This document shows positions 36,446-46,673 of a stretch of DNA of 64,000 nucleotides, piece after piece; the stretch's first letter is position 1; each line of letters begins with the position of its first letter. This DNA comes from JAUUZQ01 sp964538375 (GTDB taxonomy: Bacteria; Bacteroidota; Bacteroidia; Bacteroidales; GCA-2748055). Position numbers and translations under genes: made by a program. The stretch spans positions 1 through 64,000 of the forward strand of contig CAZIFQ010000012.1 in NCBI GenBank assembly GCA_964538375.1. Reading direction: 5' to 3'. Below the pieces are notes generated by a model that was not told the origin of the DNA, searched no databases, and saw only the letters and a list, made by a program, of their open reading frames with translations.

Positions 36446-37815
36446 TGTTGTCCCATCCAGCTTTTAAGTGGTTCAACAAGTTTATCTATGTCACCTGCTC
36501 CCATAGTCAACAACACTTCCGGATCTCGCTCTTTCAATACATTTATCAATTGTCCCTGCCTGATCATAACTTTTTCCGCCATTTTCACCTTATCAAATAT
36601 GGTGGCAGAGCTTATTCCAGGAATAGGATCTTCACGTGCAGGATAGATATCCAATAATACCAACTCGTCCAATAAGCCCAGACTCTCGGCAAATTGTTCA
36701 GCAAAATCACGAGTCCTGGAGTAGAGATGAGGTTGGAATATTCCTGTTATTTTCTTTCCTGGAAAAATGTTACGAACAGATGAGATAAAGGCATTCAATT
36801 CTTCCGGATGATGTGCATAATCATCTATATATACTCTATTTTCGGTATAAAGTTGAATATCAAACCTTCGTTTCACGCCTGTAAATTTTGAACAAGCATT
36901 CACTATTACATCTCTCGGAACTCCCGACTGGTCGGCTGCTGCAATCGCCGCTACAGCATTTTCCACATTAATCAAACCTGGTACATCGATGGTCACATTC
37001 TGGATAATATCCCGGGGTGTTTGAACCGTGAATTTATAGTTAATACCCACTTTCTCAATAAAGGTGACATGGTAATCAGCATCCTTGTCAGATAAAGAGT
37101 ACGTGTATACATCAATGTTAGAAGGAATTTTGAGATCCAGTCCAAACTTTATAATCAACTTTCCTTTATCATTGATCTGGTTCAGGAAAGATTCAAATCC
37201 TATTTGCAGATTTTCTTCTGACAAATAAATATCCAGGTGATCTGGATCTATGGAGGTTAAAACTGCCATCTTGGGGTAGAGGGTCAGGAAAGAACGATCA
37301 TATTCATCTGCTTCAGCAATTATATTTTTTGAACTCGAATCAATGACTATGTTACTTTTAAAATTCTTGCTGATACCACCCAGGAAAGCATTGCATCCCA
37401 TTTTTGACTGTGACAAGATATATGCCAGTAGGGTAGACACAGATGTTTTACCATGTGTTCCTGCAACACCTATACCGTTACCGTTATTAAATACTTCACC
37501 CAGTGCTGCAGAACGCTTAATGACTCTGAATCCATTATTTCTAAAATAATTCAGTTCATTATTATTCTCAGAAACTGCAGGTGTATAAATGACCAGGGTT
37601 CTGTCAGGATCTTTAAATTCAGAAGGAATCAATGCTGTTTTATCGATGAAATGAATATCAATCTGCTCACGCATCAACTGATCAGTTAGAGCGGTGGATG
37701 TCCGGTCATAGCCAGCTACATTCTTGTCCCTGCTATGGAAATACCTGGCCAGGGCGCTCATGCCAATGCCGCCGATACCTACAAAATAGACGCTATCCAG
37801 ATTAATCCACATCAT
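36442..37815 (-). CDS. murC: UDP-N-acetylmuramate--L-alanine ligase
   Basis: 457 residues. The Mur-ligase N-domain begins VYFVGIGGIGMSALARYF; the ATP loop is GTHGKTSVSTLL; YDRSFL and DPDHLDIY occur in the central domain, and ITGIFQPHLYSRT in the C-domain. Adds the first amino acid of the peptidoglycan stem. ATGA overlap with ftsQ and a three-base gap from murG. Confidence 0.95.
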   Translation of the reverse strand: MMWINLDSVYFVGIGGIGMSALARYFHSRDKNVAGYDRTSTALTDQLMREQIDIHFIDKTALIPSEFKDPDRTLVIYTPAVSENNNELNYFRNNGFRVIKRSAALGEVFNNGNGIGVAGTHGKTSVSTLLAYILSQSKMGCNAFLGGISKNFKSNIVIDSSSKNIIAEADEYDRSFLTLYPKMAVLTSIDPDHLDIYLSEENLQIGFESFLNQINDKGKLIIKFGLDLKIPSNIDVYTYSLSDKDADYHVTFIEKVGINYKFTVQTPRDIIQNVTIDVPGLINVENAVAAIAAADQSGVPRDVIVNACSKFTGVKRRFDIQLYTENRVYIDDYAHHPEELNAFISSVRNIFPGKKITGIFQPHLYSRTRDFAEQFAESLGLLDELVLLDIYPAREDPIPGISSATIFDKVKMAEKVMIRQGQLINVLKERDPEVLLTMGAGDIDKLVEPLKSWMGQQ

Positions 37816-37818
37816 TTC

Positions 37819-38925
37819 CTAAACAAGTTTTTTTACTTCTTTTATAATACGTTGTGCTGAGTCTTTAATAGCCAGCTTACTTATATTTAATGATAAATTT
37901 TTCTTTCTTACGCTATCTCCAACAAGCGCAATCACCTCATTAACCAAATCTTCCTTCGCATCCTTGTCTGCAATCAGCACTGCTGCTTGCTGAGTTGAAA
38001 GCGATTTTGCATTGCTTGTCTGGTGGTCTTCTGCAACATTAGGTGAAGGAACCAGGATCACCGGCTTTCCTACTATGCACAATTCTGAAATAGTACCAGC
38101 TCCAGCCCTTGAAATAATCACATCAGCCACCTGGAATGCTTTATTCATCTCTTTTATAAAAGGAACTAGTACAATATTTTGTGCTGCACTCTCTTTCAAT
38201 GCTTTTTCAGCTTCTGAGAAATAGTAACTACCACATTGCCAGAGCAATTGGATATTGCTCTCCTTGATCTTCTCAATACCGGAAAGTATACTCTCATTCA
38301 GCGTTCTTGCACCAAGACTTCCTCCAATCAAGAGCACCACCTTCTTTCCCTGGTCGAGTTTAAAATGATCAATGCTCGCCTTTTTCTTATTGGCCGGGAG
38401 TACCAGGTTTTGTCTCGTAGGATTCCCTGTCAAAATAATTTTTTCCGCAGGGAAATACTTATCCATACCCTCATAAGCAACACAAATTTTTGCTGCTTTA
38501 GCAGAAAGTAGTTTATTCGTTACTCCTGCATAGGAGTTTTGCTCCTGGATGAGGGTTGGTATTCCCCTTCTTCCTGCTGCTTTCAAAATTGGACCGCTTG
38601 CATATCCTCCAACGCCAACAACCACATCCGGTTTAAATTCCTTAATAATCTTCCTCGACATTGACAGGGACTTCATCAACTTAAAGAAAAATGTCACATT
38701 CTTCCATGTCAGACGTCTTTGAAATCCTGCCACTGGAAGTCCTTTAATTTCATAACCAGCTTCAGGAACTTTTTCTGTCTCCAACTTGCCTTTTGCTCCC
38801 ACAAAAAGGATCTGCACATCGTCATCTGAATCGCACAAAGCATTGGCAATGGATATAGCAGGAAAAACGTGGCCACCAGTTCCACCTCCTCCAATAATCA
38901 CTCTATATTTCTTTTCCCGGTTCAT
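37819..38925 (-). CDS. murG: UDP-GlcNAc:lipid I glycosyltransferase MurG
   Basis: 368 residues of the GT28 fold. GGGTGGHVFPAIS near the N-terminus, GVGGYASGPI in the first domain, and the donor-binding stretch LIGGSLGAR and VISRAGAGTISEL in the second. Converts lipid I to lipid II at the inner face of the membrane. The gene starts 23 bases inside ftsW. Confidence 0.95.
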   Translation of the reverse strand: MNREKKYRVIIGGGGTGGHVFPAISIANALCDSDDDVQILFVGAKGKLETEKVPEAGYEIKGLPVAGFQRRLTWKNVTFFFKLMKSLSMSRKIIKEFKPDVVVGVGGYASGPILKAAGRRGIPTLIQEQNSYAGVTNKLLSAKAAKICVAYEGMDKYFPAEKIILTGNPTRQNLVLPANKKKASIDHFKLDQGKKVVLLIGGSLGARTLNESILSGIEKIKESNIQLLWQCGSYYFSEAEKALKESAAQNIVLVPFIKEMNKAFQVADVIISRAGAGTISELCIVGKPVILVPSPNVAEDHQTSNAKSLSTQQAAVLIADKDAKEDLVNEVIALVGDSVRKKNLSLNISKLAIKDSAQRIIKEVKKLV

Positions 38926-40117
38926 CTGTTGTTGTTTCTTGTTGAATTGTTTCCGGAGACACTGCTGCTTGTGCTTCTGCCTCAGCTTCTGCCTCCAATT
39001 CTTTTTTAATCCCCCAGCTAATGCTAAGAATCATACCCAGAGCCATACTGTTAAACAGGATGGATGATCCTCCCATACTAACCAAAGGCAATGTCTGTCC
39101 GGTTACCGGCAGTAAACCCACTGATACTGCCATATTCACAAAGGCTTGCAGCACAAGCCCCAGCGACAGTCCGAAGGCCAGGAATGCACCATAGGTGCTT
39201 TTGCTTTTCCGGACAATCAGGCCTGTTCTGAAGAGCAACCATAAATAAAGCGCCAATATGAATATTCCGCCAATCAGTGAACCGTATTCTTCAATGATGA
39301 TGGCATAAATAAAATCTGAATATGGATGTGGCAGAAGGTTCCTTTGCGTACTCGTTCCCGGTCCGTTGGGAAAAAGTCCTCCCCTTACAATAGCAACTTT
39401 TGCCTGATCGGCCTGGTAATTATCTCCCTCTCCCTGAACAAAATTCTCGATCCTGTTTTTCCATGTCGAGATCCTTCCTTCTTTGCTCATGGCTGCTGAG
39501 AGCAAAAGAAACAGGGCCAATCCTGCAATACCAATCCCTAAAAACATAAACAGGTGTTTAAAAGGCACTCTTCCAATGAACATCAGTGTAAAAGCTGTTA
39601 CAAATACGATGGCGGCCGTAGAGAAGTTGGAAGGCAGAATAAGCATACAGATAACCGATACAGCTACCGCCAATTTCAAAAATACTTGCTTGAAATCACC
39701 AATGCTGTTCTGGTTAACAGACAAAACTTTGGCGATGAACATGACAAGTGCCACCTTTGCGAAATCTGAAGGTTGTATGGTAAGTCCCGTTCCCGGAATC
39801 ATAAGCCAGCGAGTTGCTTCATTTCTCGATTCTCCTTTTAGAAGTGTTAAAAGCAATATGGGTACCGCAATATAGATGACGGTCATGGAGACCCTGCTAA
39901 AAACCTTATAAGGAACCAGGTGGAAAAAAAAGATTACAATAAGACCAAGCACAACATAGCGTAATTGTCTGAACAGGTAATATAGTGTATCCCCTGATCT
40001 GTACTTATATGCCAGGGACCCTGTAGAACTGTATACCGTTAGTAATGATACAATAAACAGGATAAGGATCACTGCCCAAATAATTCGATCGCCTTTTATG
40101 TATTTTCCCAGGTTCAT
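38903..40117 (-). CDS. ftsW: SEDS-family peptidoglycan polymerase FtsW
   Basis: 404 residues with ten predicted membrane segments. SEDS motifs are seen: TGLTIQPSDFAKV, LLPHPYSDFIYAIIIEEYG and GQTLPLVSMGGSS. The cytoplasmic C-terminus is short and made of Glu/Ala repeats. Polymerises septal glycan strands together with FtsI. Confidence 0.93.
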   Translation of the reverse strand: MNLGKYIKGDRIIWAVILILFIVSLLTVYSSTGSLAYKYRSGDTLYYLFRQLRYVVLGLIVIFFFHLVPYKVFSRVSMTVIYIAVPILLLTLLKGESRNEATRWLMIPGTGLTIQPSDFAKVALVMFIAKVLSVNQNSIGDFKQVFLKLAVAVSVICMLILPSNFSTAAIVFVTAFTLMFIGRVPFKHLFMFLGIGIAGLALFLLLSAAMSKEGRISTWKNRIENFVQGEGDNYQADQAKVAIVRGGLFPNGPGTSTQRNLLPHPYSDFIYAIIIEEYGSLIGGIFILALYLWLLFRTGLIVRKSKSTYGAFLAFGLSLGLVLQAFVNMAVSVGLLPVTGQTLPLVSMGGSSILFNSMALGMILSISWGIKKELEAEAEAEAQAAVSPETIQQETTTDEPGKEI

Positions 40118-40124
40118 CTATATT

Positions 40125-41471
40125 TTATAATTCTCTTACTGCTTCTTTAAATTTTCTGCCTCTCTCTTCGTAATTTTCAAACAGATCAAAACTAGCACAT
40201 GCCGGTGATAGCAACACAGTATTACCTTTTACCCCCAGGTAATATGCCGATTTCACAGCCTCCATCATAGTGTCTGATTCAACTATGGTTTCTACTTTTC
40301 CTTCAAATGCTTTTTTGATTCTCTGATTATCTTTTCCAAGACATATAATTGCTTTCACCTTTTTACTGACAAGTTCTTCTAGCTCAGAATAATTGTTTCC
40401 TTTATCCACCCCGCCAGCTATCCAGATAATTTCACCCCTCACACTTTCAAGTGCATACCAGCATGAGTTAACGTTCGTGGCTTTTGAATCGTTGATAAAC
40501 TGCATTCCGTGTACCTTCATCACATATTCCAAACGGTGTTCAATACCCTGGAAATCCATGAGTGCTTCACGAATAACATCATTTCTGATTTTCAATACAT
40601 TACCAGCAATTCCAGCTGCCATACTGTTGTATGTATTGTGTTTCCCACGAAGTGAAAGTTCCTGTACCGACATAGAGAAGTCTACATCTTCAAATTCGAT
40701 GTGCATGCGCTCCCTCTTATCGATCCATGCCACATCATCCGGTTTCTTATCATAAGCATAAGGAAGTTTCTCAGCACGGGAAACAATGCGCTCGAGCTCT
40801 TTAATTGTAATCTCATCGTCAGAGCAGAACACAAAATAATCTTCCTCCGTTAAGTTCTGAGTGATCCTGAATTTGGAGTCAACATAGTTTTGCATATCAT
40901 AATTGTACCTGTCAAGATGGTCAGGTGTAATATTCAAAAGAATTGCTATATCTGGTTTAAACTCGTACATCCCATCTAATTGGAAACTGCTTAATTCCAG
41001 CACGTAATAATCATACTCTTCCTGTGCCACCTGTAGCGCAAAGCTTTTACCTACATTTCCGGCCATCCCAACATCCATACCGGCCTTTCTCATCATGTGA
41101 TGAATCAATGAAGTAGTGGTAGTTTTTCCATTGCTTCCGGTAATACAGATTTTCTTGGCTTTGGTGTACCTTCCGGCAAATTCAATCTCAGATATCATGT
41201 GAATTTCTTTTTTCCTGATCGCCTTAATGATAGGAGCACTTTCAGGAATTCCCGGGCTTTTAATTACCTCATCTGCATTGAGGATTAATCGCTCAGTATG
41301 GCTGTTTGCCTCATAAAGGACCTGATGCTCATTCAACATCTCACGGTACTTTGGGTTTATTCTGCCTGAGTCCGAAACAAATACATCAAATCCCTGATTC
41401 TTAGCAAGGATAGCTGAACCGGTACCACTTTCTCCGGCTCCAAGGATAACTATACGTTTTCTTTTCTCCAT
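40125..41471 (-). CDS. murD: UDP-N-acetylmuramoylalanine--D-glutamate ligase
   Basis: 448 residues. ILGAGESGTGSAILA at the N-terminus, ATP loop GSNGKTTTTSLI, NITPDHLDRY, and C-terminal WIAGGVDKGNNY with LLSPACASFDLFENYEERG. All are features of MurD rather than MurC/E/F. Adds D-glutamate to the stem. It is 7 bases before ftsW and 13 bases after mraY. Confidence 0.95.
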   Translation of the reverse strand: MEKRKRIVILGAGESGTGSAILAKNQGFDVFVSDSGRINPKYREMLNEHQVLYEANSHTERLILNADEVIKSPGIPESAPIIKAIRKKEIHMISEIEFAGRYTKAKKICITGSNGKTTTTSLIHHMMRKAGMDVGMAGNVGKSFALQVAQEEYDYYVLELSSFQLDGMYEFKPDIAILLNITPDHLDRYNYDMQNYVDSKFRITQNLTEEDYFVFCSDDEITIKELERIVSRAEKLPYAYDKKPDDVAWIDKRERMHIEFEDVDFSMSVQELSLRGKHNTYNSMAAGIAGNVLKIRNDVIREALMDFQGIEHRLEYVMKVHGMQFINDSKATNVNSCWYALESVRGEIIWIAGGVDKGNNYSELEELVSKKVKAIICLGKDNQRIKKAFEGKVETIVESDTMMEAVKSAYYLGVKGNTVLLSPACASFDLFENYEERGRKFKEAVREL

Positions 41472-41484
41472 AAGTTTGATCTGT

Positions 41485-42735
41485 TTATCTGATCTTAAGG
41501 GTTACAATTGTTATTACTGCCAATAATATTCCGGTAATCCAGAAACGCGTAACGATTTTTGGTTCTGGATAACCTTTTTTCTGGTAATGGTGATGGAGCG
41601 GAGCCATAAGAAACAGTCTTCTCCCCTCACCAAATTTTCTTTTTGTTCTCTTGAACCATCCAACCTGCAAAATCACTGAAAAAGTTTCCAGCATGTAGAT
41701 TCCACAGAGGATGGGAATGAGTAATTCTTTACGGATGACAATAGCGAATACGGCTATCACACCTCCCAAAGCAAGACTTCCTGTATCTCCCATAAATATT
41801 TGTGCGGGGTAGGAATTATACCATAGGAAACCAATGGTAGCTCCAATAAATGCAGCAGCGAATATAACCAGTTCACCGGCCTCCGGAATGTGCATAATAT
41901 TGAGATAATCTGCATATATGGCATTACCAGAGACATAGGCCAGGATTCCCAGTGTTGTCCCAATTATGGCCGCTGTCCCTGTCGCCAACCCATCCAGTCC
42001 ATCGGTTAGATTTGCCCCATTCGAAACAGCTGTGACAATAAAGATGACCACAAGAATAAAGATGATCCATACCGCCTTATCAGCATATTTTCCTGCAAAC
42101 CACACCAGCCATGAATAGTTGAATTCATTGTTCTTCACAAAAGGAATGGTAGTCAACGGCGCTTTATGATCATAGAGGATGAACTGTTCACCTTCACTGT
42201 TCTCACTCACCGGGAATTCTGAATACATTTCCAAATTCTCCTCTGTAGCGGGAATTCTCTCACGTACTACTACATCATTACTGAAATAGAGGGTAAGTCC
42301 AACTATCAAACCCAAACCAACCTGTCCAATGATTTTAAATTTTCCTCTTAAGCCCTCTTTGTTCTTTTTAAATACTTTGATATAATCGTCGAGAAAACCT
42401 ATGGTTCCCAGCCAGATAGTTGAGAACACCATTAGCATCAGGTATATGTTGGTGAGTTTTCCGAAAAGCAAAACTGGTACAACGATAGAGGCAATAATTA
42501 TCAGGCCACCCATTGTTGGTGTTCCCTGCTTTTTGTTCTGCCCTTCCAGTCCAAGGTTCCTGACAGTTTCACCAATTTGTTTTAGCTGCAGGTAATTTAT
42601 GATCCTTTTACCGATGATCATGGAGATTATCAGTGAAGTAATCACCGTCATTGCCGCGCGAAACGAGATGTAGGAAAACATCCCCGCTCCGGGAAAATCA
42701 AATTGGTTTAAATATTCAAACAAGTGATACAGCAT
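41485..42735 (-). CDS. mraY: Phospho-N-acetylmuramoyl-pentapeptide transferase
   Basis: 416 residues, ten membrane segments. GTPTMGGLIIIASI, the aspartate pair of FLDDYIKV, NGANLTDGLDGLA and FMGDTGSLALG are all present, as is HHHYQKKG near the end. It is longer than most MraY (about 360) because of a loop of about 45 residues (about 155-215) between early membrane segments, which is usual in Bacteroidetes. Makes lipid I. Confidence 0.95.
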   Translation of the reverse strand: MLYHLFEYLNQFDFPGAGMFSYISFRAAMTVITSLIISMIIGKRIINYLQLKQIGETVRNLGLEGQNKKQGTPTMGGLIIIASIVVPVLLFGKLTNIYLMLMVFSTIWLGTIGFLDDYIKVFKKNKEGLRGKFKIIGQVGLGLIVGLTLYFSNDVVVRERIPATEENLEMYSEFPVSENSEGEQFILYDHKAPLTTIPFVKNNEFNYSWLVWFAGKYADKAVWIIFILVVIFIVTAVSNGANLTDGLDGLATGTAAIIGTTLGILAYVSGNAIYADYLNIMHIPEAGELVIFAAAFIGATIGFLWYNSYPAQIFMGDTGSLALGGVIAVFAIVIRKELLIPILCGIYMLETFSVILQVGWFKRTKRKFGEGRRLFLMAPLHHHYQKKGYPEPKIVTRFWITGILLAVITIVTLKIR

Positions 42736-42739
42736 AATT

Positions 42740-44188
42740 TTACATTAAATATTTACTGATAATCTCCTTATCATTAAATGGGTACTTTTTCCCCTTAATT
42801 TCCTGGTATTTCTCATGCCCCTTTCCTGCAACCAGCAAAATAGAGTGCTCCCCGGACAGCATGCAGGCAGTTTTTATTGCCTCTTCCCGATCAACAATTT
42901 TTAACACCTGCATATTTTTGTCAGAAGAAATTCCCTGCGCCATTTCATCGATGATGGCCTTTGGGTCTTCAGACCTTGGATTATCTGATGTGAGAATCAC
43001 CTTGTGACTAAGTTGTGAAGCAACAGCTGCCATCTTTGGCCTTTTTTCCCTATCCCTGTCACCACCGGCACCCAACACGGAAATAATTTCTTTTTCTTCC
43101 CGGTTCACCTCATGAATTGTTTCAAGCACATTCCGCAAGGCATCGTCTGTGTGGGCATAATCGATAATGGCCATGCAGCCATTTTTTCCCTTTATTGTTT
43201 GGAACCTGCCTTCCACTGCTTCCAATCCACTCATTACCTGCAGCACCTGCTCCTTGCTGTGCCCTAAAAGAAGTGATACACCATAGACAGCAAGCAAATT
43301 ATATGCATTGAATTTACCTGTTAACCTTACCCATAATTCATCATCGTTGATTTGTAACTGCGTGCCCTCGAAGTGAGGTTCAATGATCTTCCCCTTGAAA
43401 TCTGCCATCTTCTGCATACTGTATCTATATACTTCTGCTCGGGAATTCTGCACCATCACAGAACCATTTTTATCATCGCTGTTAATCAGCGCAAAAGCAC
43501 GCTTATTCAACAAGTTGAAGAATGACCTTTTCGCCTCCAGGTAATCTTTGAAGCTTTTATGATAATCGAGATGCTCATGCGTAAGGTTAGTAAATACAGC
43601 TCCCTTGAAATTCAGTCCGTAAATCCTGTGCTGGCTGCCAGCATGAGAGGAAACCTCCATGAAACAGTACTCACAACCCTCATCCACCATCTGGCGTAGA
43701 TATGCATTTATCTGCATTGGATCCGGCGTTGTATGTGTTGCCGGATAGGATTTATTATTAATGATTACTTCAATTGTTGAGAGTAAACCGGCCTTGTAAC
43801 CAAGACCGGTATGGACCCTATATAATAAGGTGGCTATGGTCGTTTTTCCATTTGTACCTGTTATACCAGCCAGGTATAATTCCTGAGAGGGATCTCCATA
43901 CCAGGTGGATGCTATCAACGAAATTGCTTTTCTTGAATCCTCTACTTGAATCCACGTCACACGCTCTTCTCTCTCAGCAGGAATATTTTCACAGACAACT
44001 GCTGTTGCCCCTGATTCTACAGCTTGTTTGATATACTTATGTCCGTCAGATTCAGTGCCCGAAATAGCAACAAACAGGAATCCGGATTTTACTTCACGTG
44101 AATCAAAATTCACCCCGGTAATTTCCTTTTCTGTATCTCCTTCAACAAGGATAGCAGACAAATTTGATATTATTTTTGCCAGTATCAT
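42740..44188 (-). CDS. murE: UDP-MurNAc-tripeptide ligase (meso-diaminopimelate adding)
   Basis: 482 residues. ATP loop GTNGKTTIATLL, NLTHEHLDYH, and the DNPR motif in LTSDNPRSEDP, which marks enzymes that add meso-diaminopimelate rather than lysine. This agrees with a Gram-negative type A1gamma wall. The 4-base overlap with ftsI shows coupling. Confidence 0.95.
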   Translation of the reverse strand: MILAKIISNLSAILVEGDTEKEITGVNFDSREVKSGFLFVAISGTESDGHKYIKQAVESGATAVVCENIPAEREERVTWIQVEDSRKAISLIASTWYGDPSQELYLAGITGTNGKTTIATLLYRVHTGLGYKAGLLSTIEVIINNKSYPATHTTPDPMQINAYLRQMVDEGCEYCFMEVSSHAGSQHRIYGLNFKGAVFTNLTHEHLDYHKSFKDYLEAKRSFFNLLNKRAFALINSDDKNGSVMVQNSRAEVYRYSMQKMADFKGKIIEPHFEGTQLQINDDELWVRLTGKFNAYNLLAVYGVSLLLGHSKEQVLQVMSGLEAVEGRFQTIKGKNGCMAIIDYAHTDDALRNVLETIHEVNREEKEIISVLGAGGDRDREKRPKMAAVASQLSHKVILTSDNPRSEDPKAIIDEMAQGISSDKNMQVLKIVDREEAIKTACMLSGEHSILLVAGKGHEKYQEIKGKKYPFNDKEIISKYLM

Positions 44189-46296
44189 CCTTCAGTTATG
44201 CTCATTTCAAGTTTTACCAATTCTCCATTTTTTATCAATGCCCCCGGAAGCGGCTGTTGACCTCTGACTGTTCCCCTGCCATTTACTTCAACACGCATAC
44301 CTAAATTCTCAAGCAAGTACACCGCATCCCTGGCCCCCATATCTGAAACATCGGGTATATAGGTATCTCCAATATCACTTCTTCTCAATGCCACCATTTC
44401 GCCTGAACTCCTGGTCTTCACCCATTCCGATTCATGTTCATTTGATTCATAGGGAATATTGAGATAATTCAGTGATGATTCTAGTTCCCGCTTGTAACCG
44501 CTTTTTGAATAAGGAGCATCTACTTCGGCTATCTCAATTTCCTCTTCATGCTGAAGATTAAAATCCTGCACATATATTTTGTCTGTGATTTCACGGAAAA
44601 TGGGTCCGGCAACAATATTTCCGTAATAAACTGATTTTGAGGGTGATGTTATTACAACGATACAAGAATACTCAGGGTCATCTGCGGGAAAATATCCTGC
44701 AAAAGAGGCCTGGTAATTTCTTTTTTCGTAACCTGATTTCCCTTCAGCGATCTGGCAGGTTCCGGTTTTTCCAGCAATTTTATAATAGGAGTTTTTAAGA
44801 TTTTTGGCTGTCCCTTTTTCAACAACCCCTTTCAGCATTTCCTTCACCATTTCCAGCGTTTCAGCAGAGCAGATTTTATGGTTCAGAATCACTTTATCGA
44901 ATTGCTCCACCTTTTTCCCGTGATAGCGAATTTCCTCAACAAAAAGAGGTCTCACCAAAATCCCGTCATTGGCAATTGCATTATAAAATGCAAGGGTCTG
45001 CAAGGGTGTTAACCTGACCTCGTAGCCAATAGACATCATTGGTAATGAAAGGCCTGACCATAGTGGATTATCTGTATACTTGATATCAGGTTCTCCTTCT
45101 CCCTTTATCTCAATATTCAGCTTTTGATTCAATCCCAATTGGTATAGCCGATTTACAAATTGCTCAGGATTGTTCTTGTATTTTTCCCTGACTACCTTTG
45201 ATATCCCAACGTTAGACGATTTTTCAAATGCTTCCTGAATTGTGATAATTCCAAGACCTTCGTTACCACTATCTTCCATTCGGTGACCATTGTAATAGAT
45301 CACACCGTCTCCCACATCGACCTTATCTTCGGGTTTTACATATCCATCTTCGAGCAAGGAAATGACAGATGCCAGCTTGAATGTTGATCCCGGTTCTGTA
45401 CTCTCACCAATAGCATAATTGTAGTTCTCGCTATACTCACCATCTTCTGTACGTCCAAGATTTGCAATGGCTTTAACTTTTCCCGTGCTTACCTCCATCA
45501 CCACTACGGTGCCATGGCCAGCTTCATGTTTTTTTAGCTGGGTATATAATGCATTTTCAGCTACATCCTGCAGCGCAATGTCAATTGTTGTAACAACGTC
45601 GTAGCCATCTCTCGGCTCCACTTGATTTTTATCAGTTACCGGCATCCATACATCACCGCTGATACGGCGCATGAGACGATAACCTTCCACACCGGAAAGC
45701 TCAGCATCATACGCACCTTCAATTCCTACTACGCTGCCCATGTCTCCCTCCATGGTATAACCTATAGTTCGGGCAGCAAGAAGTCCATGAGGCCTGATTC
45801 TCTTGTTCTGTTGAACATATATGGTTCCTCCTCGATATCTCCCTTCTCTGAATATTGGAAATTTCTTTAGCTCTTGCAGTTGAAGGTGGGTAACATTCCT
45901 TTTTACCAGGAAATAGCGGTTACCTTTTTCCCTTGCCTTTACCAGTCCTTGTTTGTATGAGGTCCAGTGCCGGTCATTAAACATTGAAGAGAGCTTGTAG
46001 GAGAGTGAGTCTACTCCGACATCAAATATTTCCCTTGTGAAAGATTCACTTTGCATATCCAGGCGCACCTCATAATACGGAACTGATACTGCCAGGAGTC
46101 TGCCATCTGAGGAATAGATATTTCCACGATTTGGTTCAATGACTTTGTTCCTGACACTACTGACCTCTGCCTCCTGCCACTTATCTTTTTCTACTGACTG
46201 AAGATAAAGTGTCCGACCGATGATCACCAATGCGAAGATTACCATTGCCAGGTAGACAATGCTCACTCTAACCAATATGTCTTTCTTCAGTGACAT
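44185..46296 (-). CDS. ftsI: Septal transpeptidase FtsI (PBP3) with a PASTA domain
   Basis: 703 residues. Membrane helix (about 10-30), dimerisation/pedestal region, then the transpeptidase with S304-TFK (nucleophile), SSN at 360-362 and KTGT at 510-513. A single PASTA domain ends the protein (about 645-703, IPDVSDMGARDAVYLLENLG). Crosslinks septal peptidoglycan as the partner of FtsW. A C-terminal PASTA domain is unusual for proteobacterial FtsI but common in Bacteroidetes. Confidence 0.95.
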   Translation of the reverse strand: MSLKKDILVRVSIVYLAMVIFALVIIGRTLYLQSVEKDKWQEAEVSSVRNKVIEPNRGNIYSSDGRLLAVSVPYYEVRLDMQSESFTREIFDVGVDSLSYKLSSMFNDRHWTSYKQGLVKAREKGNRYFLVKRNVTHLQLQELKKFPIFREGRYRGGTIYVQQNKRIRPHGLLAARTIGYTMEGDMGSVVGIEGAYDAELSGVEGYRLMRRISGDVWMPVTDKNQVEPRDGYDVVTTIDIALQDVAENALYTQLKKHEAGHGTVVVMEVSTGKVKAIANLGRTEDGEYSENYNYAIGESTEPGSTFKLASVISLLEDGYVKPEDKVDVGDGVIYYNGHRMEDSGNEGLGIITIQEAFEKSSNVGISKVVREKYKNNPEQFVNRLYQLGLNQKLNIEIKGEGEPDIKYTDNPLWSGLSLPMMSIGYEVRLTPLQTLAFYNAIANDGILVRPLFVEEIRYHGKKVEQFDKVILNHKICSAETLEMVKEMLKGVVEKGTAKNLKNSYYKIAGKTGTCQIAEGKSGYEKRNYQASFAGYFPADDPEYSCIVVITSPSKSVYYGNIVAGPIFREITDKIYVQDFNLQHEEEIEIAEVDAPYSKSGYKRELESSLNYLNIPYESNEHESEWVKTRSSGEMVALRRSDIGDTYIPDVSDMGARDAVYLLENLGMRVEVNGRGTVRGQQPLPGALIKNGELVKLEMSITEG

Positions 46297-46673
46297 TACT
46301 TCTCTTCTTCTATTATCAGTTTTTTCGGTGGTTCCAGGTTCTCTTCCAGGTCAAGTCCTCTTTCCTGAACAATCCTTTCAACTGTAGTCTGTCGGCTAAA
46401 TTTCATCAGTTCTGAGGATGTAGAAATGGCTTGTGAGCGCATCTCTTTCACTTCATTTTGAAGCCGGTTTGACTTGATGACAAGCTTTTCTGCATGATTC
46501 CTGTTGGCAATCATGATAAATGCTAAAAGCACCAAAAGCACTATGAAAGGCGACTGTTTTAGTACCGCTTTTTGTGTCAGTACATTGCCGTCAATCAGAC
46601 TGCGGAAAGAGAAATGTTTAATGTTTTCCTCTTTGGGCTCTTCAAATTCGATATTTCGCTTTTGCCTGCTCAT
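46296..46673 (-). CDS. ftsL: FtsL-like cell division protein
   Basis: 125 residues. A cytoplasmic N-terminus, one membrane helix (about 42-58, FIVLLVLLAFIMIANRN) and a periplasmic coiled-coil rich in Glu/Arg/Ser. Very low sequence conservation, identified by size, topology and position between rsmH and ftsI, sharing one base with each. Would form the FtsQLB-like activating complex. Confidence 0.85.
   Translation of the reverse strand: MSRQKRNIEFEEPKEENIKHFSFRSLIDGNVLTQKAVLKQSPFIVLLVLLAFIMIANRNHAEKLVIKSNRLQNEVKEMRSQAISTSSELMKFSRQTTVERIVQERGLDLEENLEPPKKLIIEEEK

Noticed and set aside
39483..39875. 130-residue plus-strand frame opposite ftsW
   Set aside because: Antisense to a conserved membrane protein; no independent evidence of coding.
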